Source of the DNA: Sipunculus nudus
Taxonomy: Eukaryota > Annelida > Sipuncula > Golfingiida > Sipunculidae
NCBI GenBank assembly: GCA_026874595.1
Contig: CM049306.1
Location: forward strand, 74,401,642-74,465,641
DNA: 64,000 bases
Direction of reading: 5' to 3'
This document shows, piece after piece, positions 23,801 to 33,490 of the stretch. The translations under genes and the position numbers were made by a program. The notes beneath the pieces are model-generated. The model was not told the origin of the DNA and did not search any database. It saw only the letters and a list, made by a program, of their open reading frames with translations. Within the stretch, counting starts at the first letter, position 1, and each line of letters starts with the position of its first letter.

Positions 23801-24883
23801 AAGGTTACAAGTCGTCTGCATAACCTGACACCTGGTGATCGGCAGTGATCACCATAAATCCCTGAGATAGGGCATGCAGCATCAGGCTGTGTAGCTCTGT
23901 GTGTACCACAGTGAAACAACTGCCAGTAAACTATAGTCTGTTCCTGCACCCCTGTCCACCTGTTTTTTCGTGATTATTTTTTTGATGATCAAAGAAAGTC
24001 CAAACTTTTTAATCTTAGGGCAGAAAGAGGAAAAAGCGTAATTAACTATTATGGAAATAATAGCGTACCTTATGACATTTTCCTGTAAACAATTTAAAAC
24101 CATTTTATGAGTAACAAGTCTATTCTATAGCGACATTGTGCCACTAATCTGTGAAATGGGCATATCAGGGATTAGTGATGATGTCATAATAGACGTGACG
24201 TACTAAAGAGGTGCCCATATTCATGGGACCAATAATCAAGAGCTGTCGACCCCTGTTTACAGCGAAACTTGTATTCTCCACGTGCACTCACTTCACTGTT
24301 ACGTCACATTACTTTATACAAGGAGGATAAACAATGGCCACTTATTAGGGACGCCATGAACCACGGATATATATGAGATATGTCAACCAGGCCGTAAAGT
24401 GAATAATATTTATATTTTGAGTAGGTAAGGTACCAAAAATTACGCTTTTGCCTTTTTATGACATTGGTACAAATTTTGATTTGCAAATTATTCTTATGTA
24501 GAGATAAACGCGAAAAAACAGGTGGACATGGGTGCTGGAACGGACTATAGGTCTTCATTTGTCATTGTAAATTAGGTCATTTGTTGTTAGGTTTTCTTTT
24601 AATAACACACGCAGGAAGTGTGACAGAAAAGTTTGATTCCTAGTTTTAGGGAGAAATTGTATGTTATTTATATAAAATCGAGATTTATGTATCCTATTAT
24701 GAGCAATGACTGGCTTGATTCTGTGCAAAAACAGCAGGGATCGAAGTTTGGGAGTGTGTGCAGTGGACGTCTACCTTCGTGATTGTGTGACAGGAAATAC
24801 ACCGTTGATGACAGATTGTCGCCATCAAACCGATCAAGTGATACTTCTTTGTACTCTTTCATTCGGCCCGGGAAGCAACTCAT
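3614..24883 (-). CDS. Artemis, DNA cross-link repair 1C nuclease (11 coding exons)
   Basis: Join on the minus strand: 24883-24775, 19416-19365, 18204-18120, 16144-16064, 15540-15482, 14714-14613, 10775-10562, 9777-9664, 8842-8579, 7388-7265, 5811-3614. All phases match and the sum is 3402 nt (1133 residues plus stop). The family is the SNM1/Pso2 metallo-beta-lactamase/beta-CASP nucleases. Artemis, with DNA-PKcs, opens hairpins and trims ends in non-homologous end joining in the nucleus. Visible residues are HNHEDH (H33, H35, D37, H38), H123 in HCPGS, D144 in YTGDF, D173 in LYVDTTFC, H265 in IHAC and H329 in SFHSS. The start MSCFPGRMKEY matches the human start in length and pattern. MBL core is about 1-160, beta-CASP about 161-385, then a long acidic/serine-rich tail. 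The human protein is 692 residues; the extra length is nearly all in the last exon. No lesion was seen. Confidence 0.95.
5812..7264. other. Artemis intron 10 with a dispersed repeat
   Basis: Intronic. Bases about 6035-6400 are one copy of a repeat also found at about 58580-58905. Shared blocks include AACCTAATTATGATAATGAG, TGACGTCATCA and CCAGGTA(A/C)GACATTATTATTCAC. The rest is AT-rich and featureless. Confidence 0.6.
7265..7388 (-). CDS. Artemis coding exon 10
   Basis: 124 nt, residues 361-401 plus one base. It encodes the end of beta-CASP and a basic stretch, LGKLRKKRKLF, like the LGKLKRAR segment of the human protein. A nuclear localisation role for the basic run is possible but not shown. 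Confidence 0.9.
7389..8578. other. Artemis intron 9
   Basis: AT-rich intron. I see no gene or clear element in it; a short GACA run lies near 8315-8330. Confidence 0.5.
8579..8842 (-). CDS. Artemis coding exon 9
   Basis: 264 nt, residues 273-360. It encodes the LPCG segment, VRVIKLSTMYF and YSFHSSYTEVRD, with beta-CASP ligand H329, and then FPNVKP. Acceptor TTCTGCAG, donor CTG|GTAAGT. Confidence 0.95.
9248..9470. mobile_element. hAT-like MITE in Artemis intron 8
   Basis: A 223-bp non-coding element beginning CAGGGCTTGACATTAA and ending TTAATGTTGAACCCTG, imperfect inverted ends of about 16 bases. TAACT is present directly outside both ends, consistent with a target duplication or part of an 8-bp one. 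CAGGG termini are typical of hAT elements. Confidence 0.65.
9664..9777 (-). CDS. Artemis coding exon 8
   Basis: 114 nt, residues 235-272, carrying TQIHACHW with H265. The donor is set by phase and alignment length as AGT|GTCTCC, a poor match to consensus. The neighbouring A|GTGTCT site would put exon 9 into a frame with an immediate TGA. Confidence 0.85.
9778..10561. other. Artemis intron 7
   Basis: AT-rich. A GACTGACGGACGG tail near 10155 followed by a TATACCATAATACTCC end resembles the 3' end of the tandem-repeat elements. No gene seen. Confidence 0.5.
10562..10775 (-). CDS. Artemis coding exon 7
   Basis: 214 nt, residues 163-234. It encodes SLYVDTTFCVPQAFFIPSR (D173) and the start of the beta-CASP domain (VSCRAKLGYEHLF). 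Donor CCT|GTAAGT. Confidence 0.95.
10776..11429. other. first part of Artemis intron 6
   Basis: No gene seen. A C-run lies near 10946. Confidence 0.5.
11430..12495 (+). mobile_element. palindrome-bearing tandem-repeat element, copy 1
   Basis: About 1.06 kb bounded by TCCGCCAAAA and TTTTGGTGGA, short inverted ends. Inside are monomers of about 130-150 bases in alternating higher-order pairs (about 277 bases). Each carries GGTGGCGCCACC or a variant (near 11669, 11808, 11938, 12088, 12218, 12364) beside 'CAGCGTCCATC' and 'CTCATATCTC' blocks. The element lies in Artemis intron 6. Copy 2 lies inverted at about 19655-20700. No coding capacity. Confidence 0.7.
12735..13570 (+). mobile_element. 146-bp tandem array with GACA/ACGG tail (pearl/HINE-like)
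   Basis: Just under five copies of a 142-146-base unit; the landmark GGGAAAGCTGCAGTA recurs near 12840, 12986, 13132, 13276 and 13418. The array is followed at about 13478-13525 by GGACAGA/GGACGGA tetranucleotide-like repeats and then ATCACTATAGGGC. Central tandem repeats, a tetranucleotide run and a 3' end match the layout described for bivalve 'pearl' (Helentron-type, HINE) elements. Long minus-strand ORFs here are repeat artefacts. Confidence 0.65.
13571..14612. other. remainder of Artemis intron 6
   Basis: AT-rich, with a (TA)n stretch near 14185-14200. No gene or clear repeat family seen. Confidence 0.5.
14613..14714 (-). CDS. Artemis coding exon 6
   Basis: 102 nt, residues 129-162 plus two bases. 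It encodes FLFEGYQGTALYTGDFRLS with metal ligand D144. Acceptor TTACAG, donor AACAG|GTGAGG. Confidence 0.94.
15251..15490. repeat. 30-bp minisatellite made from the Artemis exon 5 splice donor
   Basis: Eight head-to-tail copies of a 30-base unit (GATAAAGGCACTGAAACTTA then CATGACAGAT on the plus strand). CATGACAG recurs at exactly 15271, 15301, 15331, 15361, 15391, 15421, 15451 and 15481. On the gene's strand each copy reads TGTCATGTAAGT, so each repeats the end of exon 5 and its GTAAGT donor. The copy at 15481 is the real one; the other seven lie downstream in intron 5. Confidence 0.95.
15482..15540 (-). CDS. Artemis coding exon 5 (HCPGS motif)
   Basis: 59 nt, residues 110-128 plus two bases of Met129. 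It encodes SVTLLPAAHCPGSV with metal ligand H123. The donor is AT|GTAAGT. This exon/intron boundary is itself the last unit of the adjacent 30-bp minisatellite. Confidence 0.93.
16064..16144 (-). CDS. Artemis coding exon 4
   Basis: 81 nt, residues 83-109 (VGLPTEDPLEEVC...). It corresponds to the variable strand before the HCPGS motif. Acceptor GTGTAG, donor AAG|GTAAAA, phase 0 at both ends. Conservation is weak, so placement rests on splice sites and phase. Confidence 0.8.
16408..16706. mobile_element. foldback MITE, copy 2
   Basis: Same family as the element at 2545-2866: the left end CCAGATCTCCTTTGTTTTAA mirrors a right end with AAAATGAAGGAGATTAAAAA. Its right half is included in the adjacent 369-bp duplication. 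Located in Artemis intron 3. Confidence 0.65.
16562..17299. repeat. 369-bp tandem duplication
   Basis: Two units, 16562-16930 and 16931-17299, appear identical except for an A/C difference in the TATATAAA(A/C)GC segment. Near identity points to a recent duplication, or to an assembly artefact. It lies in Artemis intron 3 and begins inside MITE copy 2. Confidence 0.9.
17300..18119. other. rest of Artemis intron 3
   Basis: Featureless apart from a G-run of about 18 bases near 17931-17947. Confidence 0.5.
18120..18204 (-). CDS. Artemis coding exon 3
   Basis: 85 nt, residues 54-82. It encodes CHIKLYCSQITKELL, the conserved YCSPVTKELL segment of the MBL domain. Acceptor TTTTTAG, donor GTATGT. 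Confidence 0.92.
18205..19364. other. Artemis intron 2
   Basis: No gene or clear repeat seen. The open frames at 18726-19030 lack splice or homology support. Confidence 0.5.
19365..19416 (-). CDS. Artemis coding exon 2
   Basis: A 52-nt micro-exon between a TTTATAG acceptor and a GTATGT donor. It completes Asp37 and encodes HTIGLAGSSMLYRLES, matching the DHMKGL region of Artemis. It is too short to be found by ORF length. Confidence 0.88.
19655..20700 (-). mobile_element. palindrome-bearing tandem-repeat element, copy 2 (inverted)
   Basis: Reverse-orientation relative of the element at 11430-12495. It starts with the complement of that element's right end (beyond it, CTAGAATATGGATAGTCGAC matches GTCGACTACCCGTATTCTAG at 12507-12526) and ends TTTGTTTTGGCAGA. 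GGTGGCGCC monomers are near 19776 and 20052, with variants near 19924 and 20370. It lies in Artemis intron 1. Confidence 0.7.
20701..23930. other. central Artemis intron 1
   Basis: No gene supported. A 45-bp block (CATTGCCC...ATCAGTGACCAGG) occurs twice, near 20872 and 22493. A shared segment of about 50 bases (TATCAAATAT...CGTCCAGAAAA) recurs near 21670 and 21800. Confidence 0.5.
23931..24551. mobile_element. MITE with roughly 40-bp inverted ends
   Basis: The left end (CTATAGTCTGTTCCTGCACC...) and right end (...GGTGCTGGAACGGACTATAG) are near-perfect inverted repeats over about 40 bases, enclosing about 540 bases with no ORF. It lies in Artemis intron 1. A right-half relative ending GGTGTTGGAACAGAATATAG lies near 57290-57645. 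Confidence 0.75.
24775..24883 (-). CDS. Artemis coding exon 1
   Basis: Residues 1-36 plus one base. It contains the start codon and the first metal ligands (SHNHE). The donor is GAAG|GTAGAC, and the split codon is completed as Asp37 by exon 2. A second in-frame ATG seven codons later is the less likely start. Confidence 0.93.
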
Positions 24884-25160
24884 GCTGTTTTTAACACTTT
24901 TTGTCGAAAATAATTGCAAGTGTAGCGAAATTGCGGTATATAATGAGCGCTGACATATTCAAAATTCCCGGATGCTTTGTTACCGCAAAGAACCTGTGAA
25001 GCCTACTCACGCAGGTACCCTAGCGGCGCGGCATGACAGCTAACAAATACCAATACCAATAGTATGTCTGTCAGATGTAAATGCCAGTTTGATTTAAATG
25101 ATAACGTAAAGCCTTTGAAAAATATAGACCCGGTGCCATGGTATGATGGACATCGACTTT
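24884..25160 (-). promoter_or_regulatory. Artemis 5' flank / promoter region
   Basis: The sequence between the Artemis start codon and the LINE relic. It is locally richer in CG (for example CCTAGCGGCGCGGCATG near 25018) than the window average. No specific core element can be assigned. Confidence 0.35.
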
Positions 25161-25204
25161 AAAACCTCGAAGCTCGTTTAAAATAATTTTTGATTTTTTA
25201 TTAA

Positions 25205-25593
25205 ATCAAATGAAACCCATGTGATTGTTGAACGACACCTTGTCGAAACAAAATCGATTTGGAGATACGGCAACGTAGTTAAAAATTGGAAAAATTGGGA
25301 CCTCCAAATTAAAAAATTACAGAATACTTTTCATTTGTGGTCACGGAGAGATTTAACGTTTACCGGAACAGTAACTGTCATAAATATTTTGGCTACAAGT
25401 GGAATTTGGTATCTTTCGAATGTAATTGAGGTCCCGGGTTGAGTTGTAGATGAAATTGAAAATGATTTTTTCTGGAAATATAAAAGACATAGGGTGGTAA
25501 GGGAAACCTTATATTTACAAAAAGATAAGGGAAGGTAAAATTTGGTCAACATCCATAGTAAAATAGAAGCTCAACGAGTAATTAGCATATCTA
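25205..25593 (+). mobile_element. LINE ORF2 C-terminal relic, part 1
   Basis: Plus-strand frame with RRDLTFTGTVTVINILATSG, WYLSNVIEVP, FFWKYK and SKIEAQRVISIS. This is the post-reverse-transcriptase segment (R-LT--GKI-VI--L) of L1/Tx1-type LINEs. There are stops at VEVPG* and KGR*. The LINE is 5'-truncated and is broken at 25593 by the DNA transposon; it resumes in frame at 36389. Confidence 0.75.
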
Positions 25594-26036
25594 CACTCTA
25601 AGAACGAAAGGTGCTTCAAAGAACTCAATATAGGGTTCTTTACGTTGTCACAAATATGGAACCCTATTTGGTTCTTCAAAGAACCCTATTGTAGGGTTCT
25701 TTCAAAGAACCCTATGATAGGGTTCTTTAAAACACCCTTAGGGTTCTTTAATTGAACCTTTATGATAGGGTTCTTTAAAACACCCTTAGGGTTCTTTAAT
25801 TGAACCCTTTGATAGGGTTCTTTAAAACACCTTAGGGGTTCTTTAATAGAACCCTATAATAGGGTTCTTTAAAACGCATTCAAGGTTCTTTAATAGAACC
25901 CTATAATAGGGTTCTTTAAAACACCTTCATGGTTCTTTAAACAACTTTTCATATCTTGATCGCAGGGTTCATTAAAGAACCTTTGAGAGCTGTAGGGCAT
26001 CGTTAGGGTTCTTCAAATACCCCCCCCCCCCCCCCT
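25594..26036. repeat. left terminus and subterminal palindrome block
   Basis: Begins with the inverted terminus, then at least ten copies of AGGGTTCTTTAA or its complement in both orientations, spaced about 25-60 bases (for example AGGGTTCTTTCAAAGAACCC near 25692), ending at a C-run. Such subterminal repeats bind the accessory protein in plant CACTA elements; that role here is inference. Confidence 0.8.
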
Positions 26037-26502
26037 TTAATGCTGATTACAAAAATTGTTCATACTGATTTCATATTGATACTGAGTTCATACTGATAAA
26101 CTATTTCTTATACTGAAATGGGGTCAAGACTACTTGATTAAAAAAGAAATACAAACACTTTATATATGCAAATAATATATTTAATTGCATTTATTTAAAT
26201 ACTAAAAATTATATTTTTTGAAGCACAAGGATGCCTCTATACAAAACAGGCAACATGATCTTTATATGCATGTACATAAAAAGAGGTAATCGTACCATAT
26301 CAAAATCTCTTTCTCTCTCTCTCAGATATATATATACCTGATTGTTTCTAAAATGTCATGCAAGTCTTTGAATGTTAGTAAATTAATTTTCTTTTCAAAA
26401 TCTGCTACATATTGTTAAAAAAAACACACATATATGTGTGAAACTTTTACTGGAATTATTCATAAACATATTCCTGTCACCACGTTAGGTGGTATCATCA
26501 TC

Positions 26503-29500
26503 TTAATGTGATAGCTCTGTGTGGAGCCGCACAACAGATATAGGCACAGCCCAAGAGCTTTTAAGTCCAAAGACAAACTCCTTTAAGTCTTTCTCAATGT
26601 CTTCGGGTACTGAAACCCATATGCCCAATAAGCCGCCATCACAAGGGCAATCCCCATAGTAGGGTCTACGGAGCCGTCATCACAGGTGAGATTACACCCA
26701 TCTGCCACCACGTGCAACTCGTCACCATGAAGTATATCCTGGCCACCAGTGGTTTTAAGGATTGGGTATGGCGACGTTTCTTCCTGAAACAGAATTGTTA
26801 CAGACAAATATAAATAAAAGCAGCCATCATATACAGAGTATTTTATAGTTACCCTAAAGTTGTCTGAAGTTGACAGAAAAAGTAAGTCTATTTATATTAA
26901 TTTTGTTATTTGTATATTAAAAGTATATGTTAAAACAGTCCCAGTGTTAGCAGGCCTGAGTATTTTTTTGTGTTTTTTTTTTCATTATAAAGACGGAAAA
27001 AACTTGCTTTCTAGCTCAGCATTACAAAAAGTTAGGTGTGCCAAAATAGAGGAAAATACCCCCACGAACAAAAGATAGATAGATAGTTGAATTTAAAATG
27101 TAAAGAGGCAAATTTCACTATACCTCTACCCCATGAAGTTAGTAATATTTACATTTCTTATTTAACAAGATCACAAACCAATTACCTTGTTATGGAGGAA
27201 TAGGTGGTCCTCATTTTCCCCAAGAAGACCCGGGATCATGAGCAATGCAGCATTTTTCTTCAAACCTGAAATAAATAACAACTGAACTTATTCATCACTA
27301 GATTAAATGAATATACATGGAAAAAAACTTACAAATGCATGGTTCACAAGTTAATTTTATTTTCATGAATAATTACACCTAGAAAAATAAATATTACACT
27401 CTTGCCTGAGCTTCTTGTTCAGTATGAAGTAGTATAATTTGTGTTGCATGAAATATTATCATATTTTTTTAATAAGAAGTTATTCCCTAACAATTCAAAT
27501 TGTTTAAGTATCTATATAAATTCATAGATCACCTGCTTGCTCCTGTTCATCAGTACAGGAACTGATAATGTGCAGCAACTTCTTTGCAATTTTGTTTCCT
27601 GCTGCTTTTTTTAAGATAGGTGTCGTTAGTGTTTCAAGAGCTTGCAGCATCTGGTTGTCCAAGTCTTTAAGGAAGCGTAGTTTGACCTCATGCAAAAGCT
27701 GGAAATATATTGCAATGCTCAAGGTAAATAATGATACTGACCTAATAATTGCAAAGTACATGTAACCTCTGTTGTGAAAATGTTATCCAACATGATAAAA
27801 TCTTAGTTCCATGACCAGTGGCGGATCCAGGAATTTGAAAACAGGTGGCGCTAATTTTTTTTTAAACATGCAATGTAAAGAGGACATTTTGAGGCACTTG
27901 TCACATAAAAGATGAGATTCTGTTCCTTAGCTACTATCCTCTTAAATGAATTAGTGATTGCCTTTTTTTTTGGGGGGGGGAAGAGGGGTTGTTCCTTCGT
28001 GTTATCATGTTATGCATGAATTAAAAAAAACTCTCGTTATAAAAATATTTGGATGCTATCAGAATTTGGAGTAAATCACAAAGCTGTTCATCAAAATGTC
28101 GAACTTATGAACTTATTAAAATTTTGAAAAAATTGTTGAACTTATGAACAGTATAAAATTTAATAATCTATTTGCTAGGAAATAAAGGCAAATCTGAAAA
28201 ATGAAACTTAATTACGAACAAATGGTAATGAAATAGATAAATGAGATGTGTAGGCTCAACGGGGGGGGGGGGGTTGCCCCCTCTAGATCCGTCATTGATG
28301 ATCCAATAAAAACAAGCGAGGGCCCAAGGACCAAAAGCTCACATTTCCTTTGTGACAATGGTGTAAAATCAAGATTTATGAAATTTTGACATGACTGCTT
28401 ACTCATATCTGCTATGTTTAGGGATCACTGAAATGTCCATGACACAGTTGGGCCATTTAACCTCATATTTTGCATGACTTGAAGTATATTAATGTTCTGT
28501 TCCAATAGGAGTACCTTCATTCAATAGTGCTGTATAAGAATATTCTTACCAAAACTGGTAGTTGGAGGTATGTAAACTGATCAATGGACTCGGCTGTTTT
28601 TAAGTTGGCCATTTTTTCTGTTCGATATGTCACTGTTCTGGCCATCGTTGTCTGCATCATATCTATCCTGGGTCGCACCTTTCCTCCTTCAGTCACCAAG
28701 AGGCTTTCATTTTTTTCCACACTATGTGCATCCTGGCCCTCATCATATGTGTGTGTTGTCTGAAAGTAAATTTTAGCAACAATTAATGTTAATTGTAGGC
28801 ATACTTATTGTTTCTCATGATATACACCAGACACATACCATATATTATTACTTTTATTGATTTTAGATGTTGTAACGAGAAATTAGTGACTTTTATTATA
28901 AAATGGGTATGTGCTCCGAGTACATTTTCAGCAAGCGTCGAACTTAAGGGGTACGATATGTAGCTTAATGGTTTCGTGGTTTTGTTTTGGAACATATGTT
29001 CGGTTCGAAACAACCAGTGAGTTAAAGGCAAGTAACAGATCCGTTTCAGTGTCTTAATGAGAGGTTATGAATTTTCATTCCTAGCACCATCCACAGAAAT
29101 CCTCAAACGCAGTCATTCCTATCACGGTTACCTTCACTCTCATTCAATATACAGTGCCATACACAGACCACGGACCTATCCTAGAAAAAAAAACATAAAC
29201 ACTGAAGAAAAACTTACAAATGCCCTTTTTTCCCTTGGTGCTACATCTGATGCATCATCAGCTACATGGCGCCTTTTGGCTATATACCTGCCCCTTCCAG
29301 GAGACCCAAACTTCGCTCTCATCTCCTCCACTACACTGACTGAGGTTAGCGGCCTTCACTCATGTTTGAATTTGTTTATCAAGCTGTGTTTCAAACATTG
29401 CTGAAAATATAGGTATGGAAAATGTTTGGTTTTTATTCACTCATAAAATATTGTGTATACATCACAAACGATCGATCTATTCATTTCCTATTGGCATTAC

Positions 29501-32500
29501 ATTATAGGGTTACTTTTGTAATATGAATGAAAAATATGCAAGTATATGTTGATAAAATTTCATTTATTTATTTAGGACATACATTTATGAAGTACATCAT
29601 ATATAAGCAACAAGCAGGCTTTGATGTTTTCATGAAATGCTATCGTTGCATTTAAAATTACCAATATTGTATTTAAACAATTCTGTTCACAATACCGTTT
29701 TACATTAAGCTTCTAATGTTATACGGTGTTCTAATGTATTCTACTTACATAACCCGATGCACTTGAATCACGTAAAAATGGGTATCTTGTGACCAAGGAC
29801 GAGAGGACATCATGATACTCCTCTGGCTGTGGATATCTGAAATCATAAGCAAGTAAACTTATTGATAAGGTTTGAAGAAGGATATAATCAAGTATATAAC
29901 CATACATAAGGCTTTTAATTAAGCATTTAATTAGACCAAGGCAAAGGAAAACAGAGAACAATAATCCGCATTTTTTAAAATGTACAAAACATTGATAAAT
30001 GAGTATGAAACACACACATATATGAATATGCAAACATATTGAACACTATCGCCATTGTTTTACTTTTATCAGGGGCAAGCACTGCACTCCCTAAATGTTA
30101 AATTACAGTGCAGCACTCTTCACAAAATGTCCAAGTTAGCACCGACATTTTCTGCTCTGTAATTTTCAACTCGGTTGTGACTTACCAGGTGTATTTTGTT
30201 ATTTGATCAAACAGGGAGTTGACTAGAGCCGTCTTCGCGCTTGATTTCTGCTTTATCAACAGCTTTTGTTCTTTTCTGGATAAACTGTCTGCCACTGCTG
30301 GGGGGAAATCTGGCAATCGGTATAGTATTGGCCATTGGCCATGCCTGGTTTTCCTGCATGCCAAATATGAAGACTCTTCGGTAGTCACTTTCGTTGGAGT
30401 TTGTTGTTGGCTGGCCACTGGTTCGGAAGGTGGTGCTGGCTTCTTTAAATTTGCAATTGCGGCCATAAGTTGGCACTGCTTTTTCATTGTCGGGGCCAAC
30501 CTTTCTACCATCCTTTCCGTTAGATTGAAGAGTGTTTCCCCATCAATCTCTTGCTCTGAAATTATATAGATGAAAACGTAATTCTCCCATTCATACATTT
30601 GTAGATTACTTATTTTACTACATACATACATTCAATTTGTTGCATGATTTTGTGCTGTTTGGTGTAATATTAGGATAAGACTTCAATTCTGCAGTGTATG
30701 TCCACAAACAAAATTAGCATATGTAAATGGATATTCATCAGAAAAACAGCAAGGTCACCAAATACAGTGACTATGTTTCAGGTCTGCATCAGAGATTTTA
30801 CATCTGCCGGACTTTATGTACATTTTCAGGTCTGTAGCTTATTCAGTTCAGCATGGAAGAAGGGTCATTGATATACAGCTATCAGCTCTAAGATACGGAT
30901 GAAGTGACAGGGTATACAAGAACATACACATGGTCATGAAATCAATGTTTACCTATATGGCTTATGATGCATCATAATAAAGTGTTTTTCATTATGTAGA
31001 TACATATCCAAGGCATGGTGGTTTACCTCTTGTCCTGCTTCAATGATGCACCAAGTGTCTATGCTTTCAACCTCATAAGCATGCATGTGATTGTTGAATG
31101 CTTTTGAAATAAAGATGCAACCATAAAACAGCCATTTGGATCTGAAGTTGATTATTGCACTAATTTTGAAGAACACAGGAACTTCTTCAGTATGAACAAT
31201 ATCAATCACGAAACAGTCCTTCACTGAGTACTTTACAGTATTCAAGTGCAAAGTTGTGCACGACGGGACCATTTCTTCCTCAGGTATGGTTGAGTCTGAT
31301 GATATGTCCAAAATGAATTCTTGCAATGCTTGTTGTATATTCTTGGTATACGAGCTGAGGGGTTTTGGTATGGTACTTTCTGGTTTTGGTTCTCTCTGAA
31401 GGAAATCAGTTGACATAAATTCCCAACACTGTCTCAGTTGATGTCTTTTAGCGAGGGAATATGCTTCATTTCGAAAATTGCACAACTGATGCGCAAGTCG
31501 TTTGAAATATTGGTGCTTTCCCTCAAATCGCATGCACCACAAATGTCGAAGAGGTCCTACTTTCCTAATCTGTGTTGGATAGTGCACCATATAATGGAAT
31601 TTTGGGACCATACTCCCAGGGAACAACTGGCCAAAACATTTTAAGAATGTGGTAATGGCACATTCTAACTTGTCAATATCTTCAGATCTGAGTGAAGGAG
31701 CAAACAACAAGTCTGAAATAGTGCGACACGTTAAGTACATGTTCCAATGTGGATCATCTTTGGAGATGTAGTCTGACACCAGAAATGGTAAGATCCTGAA
31801 TAAAACCCACTTTTCAGATGCTTTCCCTGGCAGAGAGGAGTTATCAGTGATACACCTAACAGGAACCAAAGAAGGTTTCGAAGTTTTATCGTTTGTTCCA
31901 AACTTGAAATTCATCAAATTTTCATTGACAGTTTTGACATGCAAAATTTTCTTGCTTTGGTAGTTCTTCAGTAACAGTCTGATAAGAATAGGTACCACAC
32001 CCTCCAGGAAATAATGCATAATATCTGGAACAAAACTGTCTACTGTTGAAAAGTAAGCAAGATCTCCTAAGGGACATGTAGTCAAAACCCCATAGGTAGA
32101 CTTTGCAAGTTCAGGATTGTCCTGAATAGCCCCAATGTGTACTGTATGTGTGTGTTTTGTCTTCAATGAACATTGTTCTTCGTGAAAGATTTCCCCCAAT
32201 TCATCATACAATACCATGCAGAACCTACATACTCTCCCTGAGTTGAATGCTCTGGTAAAACCACCAAGCTGATGGGCCCCTAAGTTGTCAGCAGAAACTG
32301 TTGCAATAGCTCCAAATACATTGATGCTGCTTCCATTAAATTCAACACAAATGCCATCTGTGGCCAAAATGTTTAAATCATCAATCAGAGGCTTTAGGAT
32401 AGTTCCTTATGAGTAATTTTGATTCTGTAGAACTATGTTTCTGCACAATATTGTCAAAAAAATATGCCTTAATTTTGTGGTGAATTTTGGCCCGAGATTG

Positions 32501-33490
32501 CCTATTGTAAAATACACTGCACACAGTTTATGGATGGATTTTTTGGAACCTAATTGGTTCACCACTTCAAATTCATCTATATATAGATGTATTCTTAAGC
32601 ATACCTGTCGCCTGGAGAAGCACGGATGCGATTTAAATTCACTACCACTGGTAAAGTCAAAATAGTCTGAACATGTGCTATCTGCTCTTTCACTAATTAT
32701 CAATTCCAAAATGTTATCCGTGCTCAGAAATTATTTTAATGTGCTCAGTATAGGTATGTACTGGAAAGAAACATTGGAATGATTTATGGGAAAAGGAAGC
32801 TGGTGGGAAGTTGGAAGTATTGCACCGAATGTGTCTTCAATGGTATCAAGTAGGTCTGGGCGATACAGCAAATCATATAAAGGTCTGTATCGTTCTCAAC
32901 AGTCAATCCCCGTTGAACAATTTCTTTTGATACGATATCACAAAATGACTCTCTGAATTCCTCTACCATAAACTTCACATCTCTAACAACTGTTTCTTGT
33001 ACTGTAGTTGGCAGCAGGTGTTTTTCCTGAATTTTCAAGACGAATAGTGTAAAATGTTTTTGTAACTTCTTCAAATAATAATCCAGTTGAACAGGAGAAG
33101 GTTTATGAGCAACTTTATCATCTTCATCACTATCAAAGTCAGGACTGTTTATATTCTCATATGTATTGTCCTCATCATTTGTTACTGCTATCTCTTCCGG
33201 ATGTTTCCTGTAGTAGTGCCGTCTTAAACTTTCAGCTTTAGAATATGTCTTTCAACAAACGTGACAGGCAACACCAAAGTTTGGTAAGTATTCATGTTCA
33301 TGTGTTAAATGTCTGATGAATTTTTTTAAACTATATTTTATAGTTGCACAATACTGACACGTGAAACCATTTGCACTCATGTTCATTCATATACCTTCAA
33401 ATGCTGGTTGCAACTCTGGCTGTTCAACTTCTTGGAGCCATGAAGAGACTCTCCTGTCATCCCAACCACTTGGATCCATGTATAGAGAAT
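26503..33490 (-). pseudogene. SAM-domain (SAMD3-like) accessory gene of the transposon, disabled
   Basis: Exons: 33490-33395 (ATG 33479), 30555-30186, 29836-29749, 29339-29218, 28759-28550, 27698-27533, 27265-27186, 26783-26503. Exon 1 gives MDPSGWDDRRVSSWLQEVEQ...AFE. Exon 2 completes the SAM domain with QEIDGETLFNLTERMVERL; the GAAG|GTATAT donor and TTTCAG acceptor join them in phase. Later exons carry family signatures: TKYTW, YPQPEEYHDVL with TRYPFLRD, LLHEVKLRFLKDLDN, and a TTGGQDILHGDELHVVADG end. Lesions: exon 2 ends TG and exon 3 starts A, making TGA where Trp is expected; the exon 3 to 4 phases differ by one base; and a one-base deletion in the last exon gives an early TAA at 26583 instead of 26503. 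Function unknown; it may be the TnpA-like partner. Confidence 0.8.
30949..33380 (-). pseudogene. CACTA-type transposase ORF, disabled
   Basis: Intronless minus-strand frame of about 810 codons inside intron 1 of the SAM gene; the ATG at 33380 is 15 bases past the SAM exon 1 donor. N-terminus: two C2H2 zinc fingers (TCQYCATIKYS, then ACHVC...RRHYYRKH). Then LYIDEFEVVNQLGS (first Asp, 32577), VSADNLGAHQLGGF (second Asp, 32289), CRFC (32229-32218), PDIMH (32025-32014) and RFEGKHQ (candidate Glu, 31524). This D...D...C(2)C...D(2)H...E order fits CACTA transposases. Lesions: TGA at 33252-33254 in finger 2, a frameshift near 32872-32884, TAA at 32731-32733 and TAA at 32407-32409. The 472 codons after the last stop are open. 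The end may be the TAA at 30949, or a GTAAAC donor overlapping it. Confidence 0.85.

Noticed and set aside
29218-29836. Treating the SAM-like gene as intact by choosing other splice sites
   Set aside because: An alternative acceptor upstream of 29836 would avoid the TGA but lacks a pyrimidine tract, and the exon 3 to 4 phase mismatch and the last-exon frameshift remain. Assembly error stays possible.
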